A stretch of DNA of 32,111 bases from Candidatus Arcanibacter lacustris (GCA_000970895.1 JYHA01000023.1:1-32111), one strand, 5' to 3'; positions 8,301-16,611 are shown, numbered from the stretch's first letter. The notes: a model not told the origin generated them from the sequence alone. Translations and numbers: made by a program.

Positions 8301-10656
8301 ACCTTTGACAAAATAATTCTAACCAATCTTCTGGCTCTTCACTACCAACTTCTTGGATAATCTCATTAACTAGCTTCCAAGCTTTAGTATCGTTTGAGAT
8401 GATGCCGATGATAAAATCAAGACCCGCTAAGTTTAATTCAGCAACAACAGAATCATTACCTTGTTTTAGAAGGAAGTTTCTGCTTGTACTATCCATACCT
8501 TTTATCATCTCTAGTTCTTCTTCGGATATATTAAATGATTCTTGATAGATTTCAGGTTTATGATTTGGTAAATACATTTTGGTAGAAAATTCTTTGATTA
8601 ATAGCTCCCTTAATACGGTATCTTTTGCTTCATGTTCAGTTATTTCTGCAGTAAATATAGCAATTGCATTATTATCTGTTAGATAATCTAACCATTCTTC
8701 AAGATAGGAAGTAAGATAAGGATGTCTAAGTAAATGCCAACCATCATTAATTATTATAATAGCAGGATGACCATCAAGTTTGCTGTTAAATTGGTGGATC
8801 AAATAATACATCATCGGTAGAATCAGATTTTCTTTATCTGAAGAAAGGTCTGTAAGATCAAAGGCCTTAATTCTATTATCTGAAAATAATTTATTTACAT
8901 CAGAATTAAATAGAGATGCATATTTGCCATCACCATGCCAAATTGCTAGTCTGTCTAAAATTTCTTTATCATTTATAAATTGATCTAAAATACTGGCAAT
9001 TTTTCTTTCATTTAAAGGAAGGTCGAATATTTTATCAACAGCTTTATCAATCTCTAATTCCTGTTCTTTAGTCATTTTATTATCAATATCATATTCATAA
9101 ATAAGAATTGATAGCCATTGGAATAAAAATTTTCTATTGGCCTCGCTTTCTTCAAGTAACAAAGGATTTAGCTTGTGATCAGTTTTTGCATCTAATACTT
9201 CATATTCTCCTTCCATGGCCTTGACAGTTAATCTAGATTTTTGAAATTGATCTAATATTAAAATTCTAGGAGATAATTTACTAGCTTCGGAAAGTAAAAA
9301 ATTCACCAAAGTTGATTTTCCAGAGTTGTTTGGGCCTACAATAAAACAATGGCCTTGTTTTTGATGATGGAAGTTGAAGAAATATGGGGTTCCTCTTTGT
9401 GTTCTAAAAATAGTAATTGGATCACCCCAAGGACTTCTTATATCCCCTGCTGTATAGTTTAAAAGTGATGCAAATCCTGCAATCATGGAAGATTCCATGG
9501 GGGAGTTTCTTCTGATAAATTTAAAATTACCAGGTAACTGTGCCCAGAAACAATTTTCTAAATTAATATCCTCTCTAATAGCAAGCATTCCTAGTTTCGA
9601 TAATGCTTTAGTAGAGCGCTCTACTTCATAATCAAGTTGCTCTACATCATCTGCTATTATCGTTATGGTTAGTTGGTGATTGCAGTAATCGGTTTGGTTA
9701 TTTTGATCATTTGCAAATAAATGATTTAAGCCAGATAATTCTCCATACTGGGTTTCCCCACTTACTTCAAATATATATTTTTGATATTCATAATCCTTGA
9801 GGGCTTTTTCTTTTTTGATAAACTCTATAGCCTCGCTTACCACTAACTGTTGTGGGAATTGTAAAATTTTATCAATAGTGTTTTCCGGTAGTTCGTGATA
9901 TTCCTTGATTGATAAAATGCTACCAAAAAACTTACTATGATCGTCTTTAACTTCAAATGCATTATTACCAAAAGCAATTTTATGGCTTGCTAAATGTTCA
10001 GATAAATCATTAATTGGCACATGATTACGCTTTTCTCTTAAATGAATGATTTTATCAAAAAATTGTAATGGTTCAGAGTAAGCCCCTTCTTTATCGACTT
10101 TAATAGTTAGTTTTTTAGCTCCATAATCTTTAAGATCATCTAAACATTTTTGCACTTGATCATTGAGTTCTATGTAGGATTTATCTAAAATTTCTGTATA
10201 TTTTTTTTGAACTAAACTTAAACTGCGCATAAAATCACTAAAATTATCAACCTTGAAAGGCTCAGCATCAATTAGAATAGTGACATATAATTCATTTACA
10301 TATTTATCGCGCCAATAGTTTTTTTTGCACCAAGCTTCATGAGTAAGAAACATAAACATCTTATCATAATGACCATCTGGTTCTAGATTTGCTCGTCTTC
10401 TAACTGTATGAATCCAGATCGAAAATTTACTAGATTTAATATTGTCTAGTAGCGACTTTCTAATCATTGCTCTTAAGTTTACAATACCTGCATTGAGGAT
10501 TTTCTTTGAGAAACCAACTATTTTAATAGTTTGAAGTAATTGACCATCTTTGGTGAGAAGTGTGCTTGCATCAAAATGACAAGCATAGGGTATGAAATCT
10601 GAAACAGGAGATTCAAATCTAAGTTCATTACTTTTATTATCTTTAGAAAATAACAT
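8287..10656 (-). CDS. virB4: VirB4-like type IV secretion ATPase, divergent second-copy type (789 aa)
   Basis: VirB4 proteins are the large conserved ATPases of type IV secretion systems, at the cytoplasmic base of the channel, needed for pilus biogenesis. The N-terminal half matches the CagE/TrbE/VirB4 N-domain (opening FIPYACHFDASTLLTKDGQL). The C-terminal RecA-like domain has a Walker A (VGPNNSGKSTLVNFLL, about residues 438-453) and a Walker B position IIIINDGWHLL (about 630-640) in which the usual Asp-Glu pair reads Asp-Gly, removing the expected catalytic glutamate. That resembles the degenerate second VirB4 (B4-II) known from rickettsial T4SS. The gene lies 114 bases behind a virB2-like pilin gene and overlaps the next gene by 14 bases. 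The Shine-Dalgarno is AAGGTGG, about ten bases before the ATG. I am confident of the family and less so of which paralogue it is. Confidence 0.88.
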   Translation of the reverse strand: MLFSKDNKSNELRFESPVSDFIPYACHFDASTLLTKDGQLLQTIKIVGFSKKILNAGIVNLRAMIRKSLLDNIKSSKFSIWIHTVRRRANLEPDGHYDKMFMFLTHEAWCKKNYWRDKYVNELYVTILIDAEPFKVDNFSDFMRSLSLVQKKYTEILDKSYIELNDQVQKCLDDLKDYGAKKLTIKVDKEGAYSEPLQFFDKIIHLREKRNHVPINDLSEHLASHKIAFGNNAFEVKDDHSKFFGSILSIKEYHELPENTIDKILQFPQQLVVSEAIEFIKKEKALKDYEYQKYIFEVSGETQYGELSGLNHLFANDQNNQTDYCNHQLTITIIADDVEQLDYEVERSTKALSKLGMLAIREDINLENCFWAQLPGNFKFIRRNSPMESSMIAGFASLLNYTAGDIRSPWGDPITIFRTQRGTPYFFNFHHQKQGHCFIVGPNNSGKSTLVNFLLSEASKLSPRILILDQFQKSRLTVKAMEGEYEVLDAKTDHKLNPLLLEESEANRKFLFQWLSILIYEYDIDNKMTKEQELEIDKAVDKIFDLPLNERKIASILDQFINDKEILDRLAIWHGDGKYASLFNSDVNKLFSDNRIKAFDLTDLSSDKENLILPMMYYLIHQFNSKLDGHPAIIIINDGWHLLRHPYLTSYLEEWLDYLTDNNAIAIFTAEITEHEAKDTVLRELLIKEFSTKMYLPNHKPEIYQESFNISEEELEMIKGMDSTSRNFLLKQGNDSVVAELNLAGLDFIIGIISNDTKAWKLVNEIIQEVGSEEPEDWLELFCQRYVSV

Positions 10657-10720
10657 AATGGATTTGACCCACCTTAAAATTTAGATACTCATTTTATAAG
10701 TTTTTTCTTTTGTAGATACT

Positions 10721-10754
10721 TATGGTCTGCCTTAAAGATTTGAGGCAGACCATA
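10721..10754 (-). promoter_or_regulatory. 12-bp stem hairpin between virB2 and virB4
   Basis: TATGGTCTGCCT (10721-10732) pairs perfectly with AGGCAGACCATA (10743-10754) around a 10-base loop. It starts 16 bases beyond the virB2 stop, inside the 114-base gap before virB4. Read in the gene direction it has no downstream U-tract, so it is not a standard intrinsic terminator. A hairpin here would suit mRNA processing or 3'-end protection that gives more pilin than ATPase; that role is inferred. Confidence 0.6.
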
Positions 10755-10770
10755 GTTATGTATAAAGATT

Positions 10771-11106
10771 TTAGCTGGTTGCGCAAGTACTTGCACCAGA
10801 TCCTGCCATTACACCAACAAGATTTGCAGCGCCAAATACAACGCCAATACCAATCGCAGTAGCAATGGCTGTTGTCCAGGATAATTTACCTGTAAATAGA
10901 CCCATACCAAGAACTACAACACCAATTGTTGCGGTAGCTTGACCAATAGTACCTGTTAATAAAGCTGTTACCCTACATAACAAATTACTGATAGCATCTT
11001 GTGCTCCTGCTTCTGGTATAAAGCTTAGCAAAATTGCACAAGCAGAAAATAGTACGTAAACCTTCCAACTACTATCAGTAGTAAATTTACCTGTTGTTAT
11101 TTTCAT
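10771..11106 (-). CDS. virB2: VirB2/TrbC-type T4SS major pilin (111 aa)
   Basis: A prepilin with an N-terminal signal segment (YVLFSACAILLSFIPEAGAQ, probable cleavage after AGA near residue 35), then a mature part of about 75 residues with two long hydrophobic helices (TIGQATATIGVVVLGMGLF and TTAIATAIGIGVVFGAANLVG) joined by a short basic loop (TGKLSW). This is the VirB2/TrbC layout. One Cys lies near the mature N-terminus (NLLC) and one near the C-terminus (STCATS), so a disulfide is possible. VirB2 subunits assemble the extracellular T-pilus. The ATG at 11106 is preceded by GGAG about ten bases upstream. It is first in the islet, before virB4 and the giant exported gene. A TATAAT hexamer on this strand at 11141-11136 may be its -10 box, but no convincing -35 accompanies it. 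Confidence 0.85.
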   Translation of the reverse strand: MKITTGKFTTDSSWKVYVLFSACAILLSFIPEAGAQDAISNLLCRVTALLTGTIGQATATIGVVVLGMGLFTGKLSWTTAIATAIGIGVVFGAANLVGVMAGSGASTCATS

Positions 11107-11152
11107 TTTAAAAAAACTCCATCATTAAAAAAAATATTATAAAAACTAATAA

Positions 11153-11215
11153 TTAGCGAATAAATAATAAAAAACTTACCTTTGGCAAATTGTTTGTAAT
11201 TATTTGCATAATCAT
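11153..11215 (-). CDS. Possible 20-codon leader ORF upstream of virB2
   Basis: An ATG at 11215 opens a 20-codon frame (MIMQIITNN, then LPKVSFLLFIR) closed by TAA at 11155-11153, ending 46 bases before the virB2 start. GGAG lies about ten bases before the ATG. The peptide matches nothing I recognise. It could be a translated leader that tunes virB2, or a chance frame in AT-rich leader sequence; I lean towards chance. Confidence 0.2.
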   Translation of the reverse strand: MIMQIITNNLPKVSFLLFIR

Positions 11216-11438
11216 AGTCTGAACTCTCCAATTAGTTGATCTTAGGTCTAATGTCTTAAAAATTCATTAACATGGTGTGGTTTTTTTATTTTATATGAAT
11301 TTGTTTGTGGGGTGTGGTAAATTAAATTATGTGAGTTTTAGGATGGGGAATAGACATTATCCTGGTTATCGGACCTCTTTCTTTTCTTAGAATCACCATG
11401 AATCTAGGACTTTCGTATAAATAAAAATTTCTGTTCAA
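11216..11438. other. Non-coding spacer upstream of the T4SS islet
   Basis: Together with the flanking pieces this makes a 511-base gap between virB2 and the aminopeptidase gene. I see no credible frame here. The DNA has two GGTGTGGT octamers near 11274 and 11314 and a CCTCTTTCTT stretch near 11385 that faintly recalls repeat family 2. The gap ends in the cloverleaf-like repeat at 11439. Confidence 0.4.
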
Positions 11439-11604
11439 AAAAGAGGTCGTCATCCTGGAGCAACTTTTGTCTTTGAAAAAGACAAAAGAGCGATAGGATC
11501 CATCTTTAATCTTTTAGCACATTGATTATGCTAGTAGTTTTGTGGATCCTATCGGATGATTTTTCTTTTAGAAAAATCGACCCTCCAGGATGACGAGCTC
11601 TTTT
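11439..11604. repeat. Cloverleaf-like palindromic repeat, family 1, copy A
   Basis: The outer arms 11439-11460 and 11583-11604 pair over 22 positions with one mismatch and contain CGTCATCCTGGAG / CTCCAGGATGACG. Inside are three further stems: 11464-11474 with 11478-11488 (11 bp, 3-base loop), 11491-11502 with 11543-11554 (CGATAGGATCCA, 12 bp, 40-base loop) and 11558-11565 with 11571-11578 (8 bp). The element starts 14 bases beyond the aminopeptidase stop. On the minus strand the outer stem is followed by TTTTTT, so it can also serve as that gene's transcript end. Related copies lie at 19877, 20853 and 25683. Confidence 0.85.
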
Positions 11605-11617
11605 AATCGCTAAAAAA

Positions 11618-13297
11618 CTACAGTGACTGTAGCCATTTTACAACGGACTCATCCAGATACGTGGAAAGTTTAGTGATAATCTTCTGGTGATAACTTTTAA
11701 GCCAATCAATTTCGGATCTATCTAGTAACGAATTATCTATCAAATTGCAATCTATAGGAGCGAGGGTGATGGTTTCAAAATATAAATAATCAATATCTTG
11801 CCTTACAATCATTAGATTCTCAATTCTAATACCATATTCGTTTTGTTTGTAATATCCGGGTTCGTTAGATAAGATCATCCCAGGCATTAATATCGAATCT
11901 CCGCTGGCTTTACTAATTCTTTGAGGTCCTTCATGGACATTTAAAAAACAACTAACTCCGTGCCCTGTTCCATGTTGATAATCTCTCCCTACTTGCCATA
12001 AATGATATCTTGCTAGTGCATCCAATTGCGAGCCGGTCGTTCCTACTGGGAATTTAGCTTGGGCAAGAGCGATGTGACCCTTTAACACTCTGGTGAAATT
12101 TTCTTTTTGCTCAGAAGTGGGGGTTCCAATAGCAATTGTGCGAGTGACATCAGTTGTTCCATATGGATATTGTCCGCCTGAATCTATTAGTAAAATACCT
12201 TCTTTTGTTACTTGTTTATTGCTTTCCTTGCTTGCATGATAATGAATAATTGCTCCATTTTCTCTAAAGCCACAAATAGTTGCAAAACTTGGGGAAATAT
12301 AATTTTTGGATTCTTTTCTGAAATTTTCTAATTTATCTGCGATTGCTATTTCTGATAATTGATCATTTTGGTGGGCCATATAATATAGGAATTTACATAA
12401 AGCAACCCCGTCTTCAATATGCGCATTTATTGCGCCTTGAATTTCGATATCATTTTTACAGGCTTTAGCGATTAATATTGGGTTTTCTTGATGTTTGATA
12501 ATTTTGTCATTCTGATTCACTATATTATAATTGGCAAAATTATGATCTGTAACATAGTCTAGTCCTTTCAATTTATCATAAAAACTATTTAGAGGGAAAA
12601 TATTCACCTCAGCTAATTCATTTTCAAGAGTTGCATCTGTGAATAAATCTACTCTAGCGTTTTTATATAAAATAGCACGTGTAAGGGCTACTGGATTGTA
12701 ATCTATGTCATTTGCTCTGATATTAAGTAACCATGATACTGATTCAGGACAAGCTATCACATAAGCATCCGCATCTAATTTTTCTGCTATTTGTTTTATT
12801 TTGGATTGGTGATCAAGTCCTGAGTATTTAAGATCATGGGCAAATAATTTACTCTGTGGTTTTTCTTGTTTATCTATCCAAATTTGATCAACTAGATTGA
12901 TATTGATAAAAGTTCCTTCCTTGATTATTGATTTTGCTCTTACAATTGATTTATAGCCAATCAAATTACCGTCAAAACCAATTTTTATATGTTGCTTGAA
13001 ATTATCATTAATCCACGCATATGGGGATAGATCTCCCATATTGTATATCTTGTAACCATCTAACTGCTTCTCTGCTTGTAGCATATATCTACCATCGGTA
13101 AAGAAAACGGAGTCATCTTTGGTGATAATCGCTAGCCCATTAGAACCTGTAAATCCAGTTAGCCATCTAAGACGATTAGCATAGATGGGGGTGTATTCGC
13201 TCAAAAACTCATCATATATGGTTACTATCAGTACGTCTAGCTGATGGGTATTGATTTGTTCTCGTAATTTTTTCAGTCGATCTTGATATATGTTCAT
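11618..13297 (-). CDS. pepP: Xaa-Pro aminopeptidase, M24B family (559 aa)
   Basis: A cytosolic metallopeptidase that removes N-terminal residues preceding proline. The first half carries two creatinase-type N-terminal domains (starting with LKKLREQINTHQLDVLIV and RLRWLTGFTGSNGLAII). The catalytic pita-bread domain, about residues 310-540, shows the metal ligands in order: the Asp of LLIDSGGQYPYGTTDVTRT (two Asp), the His of GTGHGVSCFLNVHEGP, the Glu of LSNEPGYY and the Glu of GIRIENL. A C-terminal extension ends WLKSYHQKIITKLS. Length and three-domain form match the long bacterial/eukaryotic APP type. The gene stands alone on this strand: its start faces pgi across a 121-base divergent gap and its 3' end abuts repeat copy A. 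Confidence 0.92.
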   Translation of the reverse strand: MNIYQDRLKKLREQINTHQLDVLIVTIYDEFLSEYTPIYANRLRWLTGFTGSNGLAIITKDDSVFFTDGRYMLQAEKQLDGYKIYNMGDLSPYAWINDNFKQHIKIGFDGNLIGYKSIVRAKSIIKEGTFININLVDQIWIDKQEKPQSKLFAHDLKYSGLDHQSKIKQIAEKLDADAYVIACPESVSWLLNIRANDIDYNPVALTRAILYKNARVDLFTDATLENELAEVNIFPLNSFYDKLKGLDYVTDHNFANYNIVNQNDKIIKHQENPILIAKACKNDIEIQGAINAHIEDGVALCKFLYYMAHQNDQLSEIAIADKLENFRKESKNYISPSFATICGFRENGAIIHYHASKESNKQVTKEGILLIDSGGQYPYGTTDVTRTIAIGTPTSEQKENFTRVLKGHIALAQAKFPVGTTGSQLDALARYHLWQVGRDYQHGTGHGVSCFLNVHEGPQRISKASGDSILMPGMILSNEPGYYKQNEYGIRIENLMIVRQDIDYLYFETITLAPIDCNLIDNSLLDRSEIDWLKSYHQKIITKLSTYLDESVVKWLQSL

Positions 13298-13361
13298 AAT
13301 ATAGCAATAGTATCATATATATTTTCAATATTATAGTATTTGATGTAATTTAAAAACATCC

Positions 13362-13390
13362 TTGACAATGATTAACAATAGTTAGATATT
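13362..13390 (+). promoter_or_regulatory. Candidate sigma-70 promoter for pgi
   Basis: A perfect -35 TTGACA (13362-13367), a 17-base spacer and a -10-like GATATT (13385-13390, four of six consensus positions). It sits about 30 bases before the pgi ATG at 13419, which has AGAGG just upstream. This is the only good consensus -35 in the divergent gap with pepP. Confidence 0.5.
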
Positions 13391-13418
13391 TTGACTAAAT
13401 TTTTTAAAAAGAGGTTGT

Positions 13419-14642
13419 ATGTTTAGTCAATATGTTAGTTGCCAGTCACTAGCAGATGTTAATAATATTTATTTGCAAAATATTGATAAGTCAAAAAATA
13501 TTCTAGAAGAGCTAAAGCAGAGTGATGATTTTGTTTTATTTACTGCCAAAGTAGATCACGATATCCAGGAGATAGAAAAAGTCGCAAAAGAAATCAGAAA
13601 TAATTATAAAAAACTAATTATTATAGGTACAGGTGGTTCTAGTTTGAATCCTCAGATTTTCACAGCCCTATCTGATAAAAAAATAGAGATTGAATATTTA
13701 GAAAATATCGACCCTCATACTATTGATTTAACTTTGAAAAATCTCGATGTTAAAAATACTGCTATTCTATGTATCAGTAAATCTGGATCTACTCCGGAGA
13801 CAATTTCTCAATTCTTAATTATGATAAATTATTTTTCCCATGTACTTCCGAAAAGCAAAACTATGGTGTATAATAACTTTTATGTAATAACAGAGAAGAC
13901 TCCGAATATCTTAAGAAAAATTGCAACTGAAATTGGTGCTACCATATTAGAGCATCTACCTGTTGGTGGGAGGTTTGCTACTTTTACTAATGTTGCATTG
14001 CTTCCTGCTTGTGTTGGGGGTCTTGATATTAAGAAAATTAGAAAGGGTGCTGCTGATTTATTAAGCAGTGATAATATAGAAGCAGCTAAAGGTGCTGCTC
14101 TTAATTTGGCTGCGATTAATTCTGGATATAATATAAATGTGATAATGTCCTATATTGATAGGTTAGAGCCTTTAGTTAATTGGCAATGTCAAATTTGGGG
14201 TGAGAGTTTGGGTAAAAATAATAAGGGTAGTACTCCTATTAAAGCTCGTGGTACTATTGATCAACATAGTCAGTTGCAATTATATCTAGATGGGCCCAAA
14301 GATAAATTATTCACGCTTATTACCAATGAAAATTTAAAAAATACAGGTAGTAAAATAGAGGTTCCTAGTCATTTAAGGGAGCTATCGTTCTTATCAGGAA
14401 AAACTATTGGGGATTTAATGGCAGCCGAGCAACAAGCAACGTTAGAATCTTTAATTAATAATAGATCTCCTGTTAGAAATATCACTATTAAAAATATCGA
14501 TGAAGAAACTTTAGGAGCGTTAGCTATGAATTTTATATTGGAGACGCATATATTTGCAAAACTTGTAGATATTGACCCATATGGGCAGCCAGCAGTAGAG
14601 GCTGGAAAAATCAGAACTAAAGAATTGATCAGTAATGTTTGA
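13419..14642 (+). CDS. pgi: Glucose-6-phosphate isomerase, alphaproteobacterial short form (407 aa)
   Basis: Interconverts glucose 6-phosphate and fructose 6-phosphate. Two SIS subdomains are visible: GTGGSSLNPQIF (about residues 71-82) followed by SKSGSTPET (about 120-128), and the second with VGGRFATFTNVALLPA and GESLGKNNKGSTPIKA then DQHSQLQL, the PGI active-site block. The C-terminus has DPYGQPAVEAGK, the lysine-bearing second PGI signature. About 400 residues is short beside the 550-residue enterobacterial enzyme. No other glycolytic gene is in the window; in a wall-making intracellular bacterium the likely use is supplying fructose 6-phosphate for amino-sugar synthesis, or linking to the pentose-phosphate pathway (inference). 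The next gene overlaps its end by 8 bases. Confidence 0.92.
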   Translation: MFSQYVSCQSLADVNNIYLQNIDKSKNILEELKQSDDFVLFTAKVDHDIQEIEKVAKEIRNNYKKLIIIGTGGSSLNPQIFTALSDKKIEIEYLENIDPHTIDLTLKNLDVKNTAILCISKSGSTPETISQFLIMINYFSHVLPKSKTMVYNNFYVITEKTPNILRKIATEIGATILEHLPVGGRFATFTNVALLPACVGGLDIKKIRKGAADLLSSDNIEAAKGAALNLAAINSGYNINVIMSYIDRLEPLVNWQCQIWGESLGKNNKGSTPIKARGTIDQHSQLQLYLDGPKDKLFTLITNENLKNTGSKIEVPSHLRELSFLSGKTIGDLMAAEQQATLESLINNRSPVRNITIKNIDEETLGALAMNFILETHIFAKLVDIDPYGQPAVEAGKIRTKELISNV

Positions 14643-15399
14643 ACTTAGCCCCCTATTATTAATTAGTTTATTAAAAACCTTGCCATCTGAAGTAGTTAGC
14701 ATCCTTAGCTTGCTGAGCTGTTACTTGATTATTTTTATTATGGCTAGGTTTTTTAAAAAAGAAGGTTTGTTAGTTTATAATGTGCTGGCGATTATTGTTT
14801 GTAATATGCAAGTGTTAAAGGCTGCAGATTTTAGTTTATATAGTGAGCCGGTGGCGCTTGGTACGATGGTGTTTGCCACCAGTTTTCTTACCAGCGATCT
14901 ACTGACGGAATTATATTCAGCTTCATATGCTAGAAAATCAATTGCTATTAGTTTTATCTCTTCGATATCAGTATTGATTATGATGACATTTGCTCTTGGT
15001 TATAAGGATATTAGCGGCGCTAATCAAGAGAATTTACATTTTATAGAAGGTGATAAGGCGCTAAGTGTTATTTTTATACCTAATCTTGCAATTGTAGTTG
15101 CTAGCCTTACTGCTTATGGGATTAGTCAGTTGGTTGATATTCATATTTTTTCAAAATTGAAGAAAATGACCAATAATAGTAAATTATGGCTTAGAACTTT
15201 TCTATCTTTTGCTGTTGCAAGTCTTATGGACTCTATCATTTTTAACTTTCTTGCCTGGAAAGTCTTTGCTCCCTATGATATATCATGGCATAGTCTAGTA
15301 TTTAATTATATGGTTGGAGGTTATGTTTTATTGTTAATTGTAGCTCTGTGTAATATAGCTGCTATGTACTTAATATCAAAAACTGTCAAAGTAGAATAA
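14635..15399 (+). CDS. yhhQ: Queuosine precursor transporter, YhhQ/VUT family (254 aa)
   Basis: A hydrophobic inner-membrane protein with about six predicted helices. The family hallmark is the region GTMVFATSFLTSDLLTELY (about residues 76-94), matching the conserved helix ending in a TDxxxEx(Y/F)G-type motif, with GISQLVDIHIFSKLKK and a late segment SFAVASLMDSIIFNFLAW in the expected order. Members move queuine or preQ bases across the membrane. The ATG overlaps the pgi stop by 8 bases, and the tgt ATG follows this stop with no gap. Tight coupling to tgt strongly supports a queuosine-salvage role over any other transporter function. No queuosine biosynthesis gene is in the window. Confidence 0.88.
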   Translation: MFELSPLLLISLLKTLPSEVVSILSLLSCYLIIFIMARFFKKEGLLVYNVLAIIVCNMQVLKAADFSLYSEPVALGTMVFATSFLTSDLLTELYSASYARKSIAISFISSISVLIMMTFALGYKDISGANQENLHFIEGDKALSVIFIPNLAIVVASLTAYGISQLVDIHIFSKLKKMTNNSKLWLRTFLSFAVASLMDSIIFNFLAWKVFAPYDISWHSLVFNYMVGGYVLLLIVALCNIAAMYLISKTVKVE

Positions 15400-16584
15400 A
15401 TGTATAAAAATTTTAAATTTACCATCACTCATCAAGATCAAAAAACACCAGCAAGATGTGGAGAAATTCATACTCCTCATGGAATAGTACAGACGCCAAA
15501 TTTTATATTTTGCGCAACAAAAGCTGCGATTAAAGGCGTTGATCTTGCTACTATGAAACAAGAAGGCACTCAGATAATATTATCTAATACTTATCATTTG
15601 ATGTTGCAACCAGGATCAGAAACTATCAGGGCGCTTGGTGGGTTGCATAAAATGATGAATTGGGATGGGCCTCTTTTATCAGATTCTGGTGGTTATCAGA
15701 TATTTAGCTTGGGTCATGGTTCGGTATCTAATGAAATTAAGGGAAAACGTAATAGTAACCGTCCTCAGAGTTTACTAAAAATAACTGAAGAAGGTGCTAA
15801 ATTTAAATCTTATATTGATGGTTCTTATCACTTGCTGACTCCTGAAAAATCTATTCAAATTCAAAGGGATTTGGGGGTGGATTTTATGGTGGTACTTGAT
15901 GAATGTACGCCTTTTAATGTGACAAAAGAATATACTGAAAAATCCATGCATATGTCTCATCGTTGGGCACTAAGGTCACTCGCGGAATTTAAAAATCATG
16001 ATGATGAGAGTCAAAGCCTATATGGTATAGTTCAAGGTGGAATTTATGATGATTTGAGAAAGCAAAGTACTGATTTTGTCAATGAGAATGAATTTTTTGC
16101 CCATGCTGTGGGTGGTTCTCTTGGTGCATCTAAAGCACAAATGCATGATATAGTAGCCCATACTATGAGTATGTTATCAAAGGATAGACCAGTTCATCTA
16201 CTTGGTATTGGTGGGGTGAGTGATATATTTAACGGTATTAAATATGGTATTGATACATTTGATTGTGTGCATCCGACAAGACTTGCAAGACATGGTGGTG
16301 CTTTGGTAAAAGTTAGTATGTCAGAAAATGGCAAGGAACATATAAATATTAGAAATAATCGTTTTAAAACTGATCCAAATCCTATTGATAGTGAGTGTAA
16401 ATGTAGTACATGTATGCGTTATTCTCGTGGTTATTTACATCATTTATTTAAAGCAGGTGAGATTTTAGGAATGCAGGCTTTGACTATTCACAATGTACAT
16501 TTCATGAATAAATTGATGTTGGCGGTGAGAGGTGCGATTAGAGAAGATCGGGTGGAAGAAGAGCAGAAGATTTGGTGCGGTTGA
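15400..16584 (+). CDS. tgt: tRNA-guanine transglycosylase, chlamydial-type variant (394 aa)
   Basis: Exchanges the wobble guanine of GUN-anticodon tRNAs for a queuosine base. Seen: DSGGYQIFSLG (general acid/base Asp), LDECTPFN, the nucleophile Asp in FDCVHPT, and the zinc site C-x-C-x2-C (ECKCSTC) with a His 26 residues later (TIHN). Two substrate-region features differ from the textbook bacterial enzyme: the base-recognition loop reads GGSLGASKAQM, one residue shorter than GGLAVGE-type loops and without the Glu, and the nucleophile segment reads PTRLARHGGAL instead of PTRNARNG. From memory both, with RPVHLLGIG and NxRFxxDxNPI, resemble chlamydial Tgt, reported to use queuine. The gene starts immediately after the transporter stop. 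Family assignment is certain; the preference for queuine over preQ1 is inference. Confidence 0.93.
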   Translation: MYKNFKFTITHQDQKTPARCGEIHTPHGIVQTPNFIFCATKAAIKGVDLATMKQEGTQIILSNTYHLMLQPGSETIRALGGLHKMMNWDGPLLSDSGGYQIFSLGHGSVSNEIKGKRNSNRPQSLLKITEEGAKFKSYIDGSYHLLTPEKSIQIQRDLGVDFMVVLDECTPFNVTKEYTEKSMHMSHRWALRSLAEFKNHDDESQSLYGIVQGGIYDDLRKQSTDFVNENEFFAHAVGGSLGASKAQMHDIVAHTMSMLSKDRPVHLLGIGGVSDIFNGIKYGIDTFDCVHPTRLARHGGALVKVSMSENGKEHINIRNNRFKTDPNPIDSECKCSTCMRYSRGYLHHLFKAGEILGMQALTIHNVHFMNKLMLAVRGAIREDRVEEEQKIWCG

Positions 16585-16611
16585 GGTTTTTTAAGGGGGT
16601 TGAAAGATTTC

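Noticed and set aside
10721..10754. Intrinsic terminator after virB2
   Set aside because: The stem is strong but no U-tract follows it on the minus strand, so I list it as a regulatory hairpin instead.
11439..11604. A tRNA or tmRNA gene, because of the cloverleaf layout
   Set aside because: Arm lengths, loop sizes and the absence of T-loop, anticodon and CCA features do not fit any known tRNA-like RNA.
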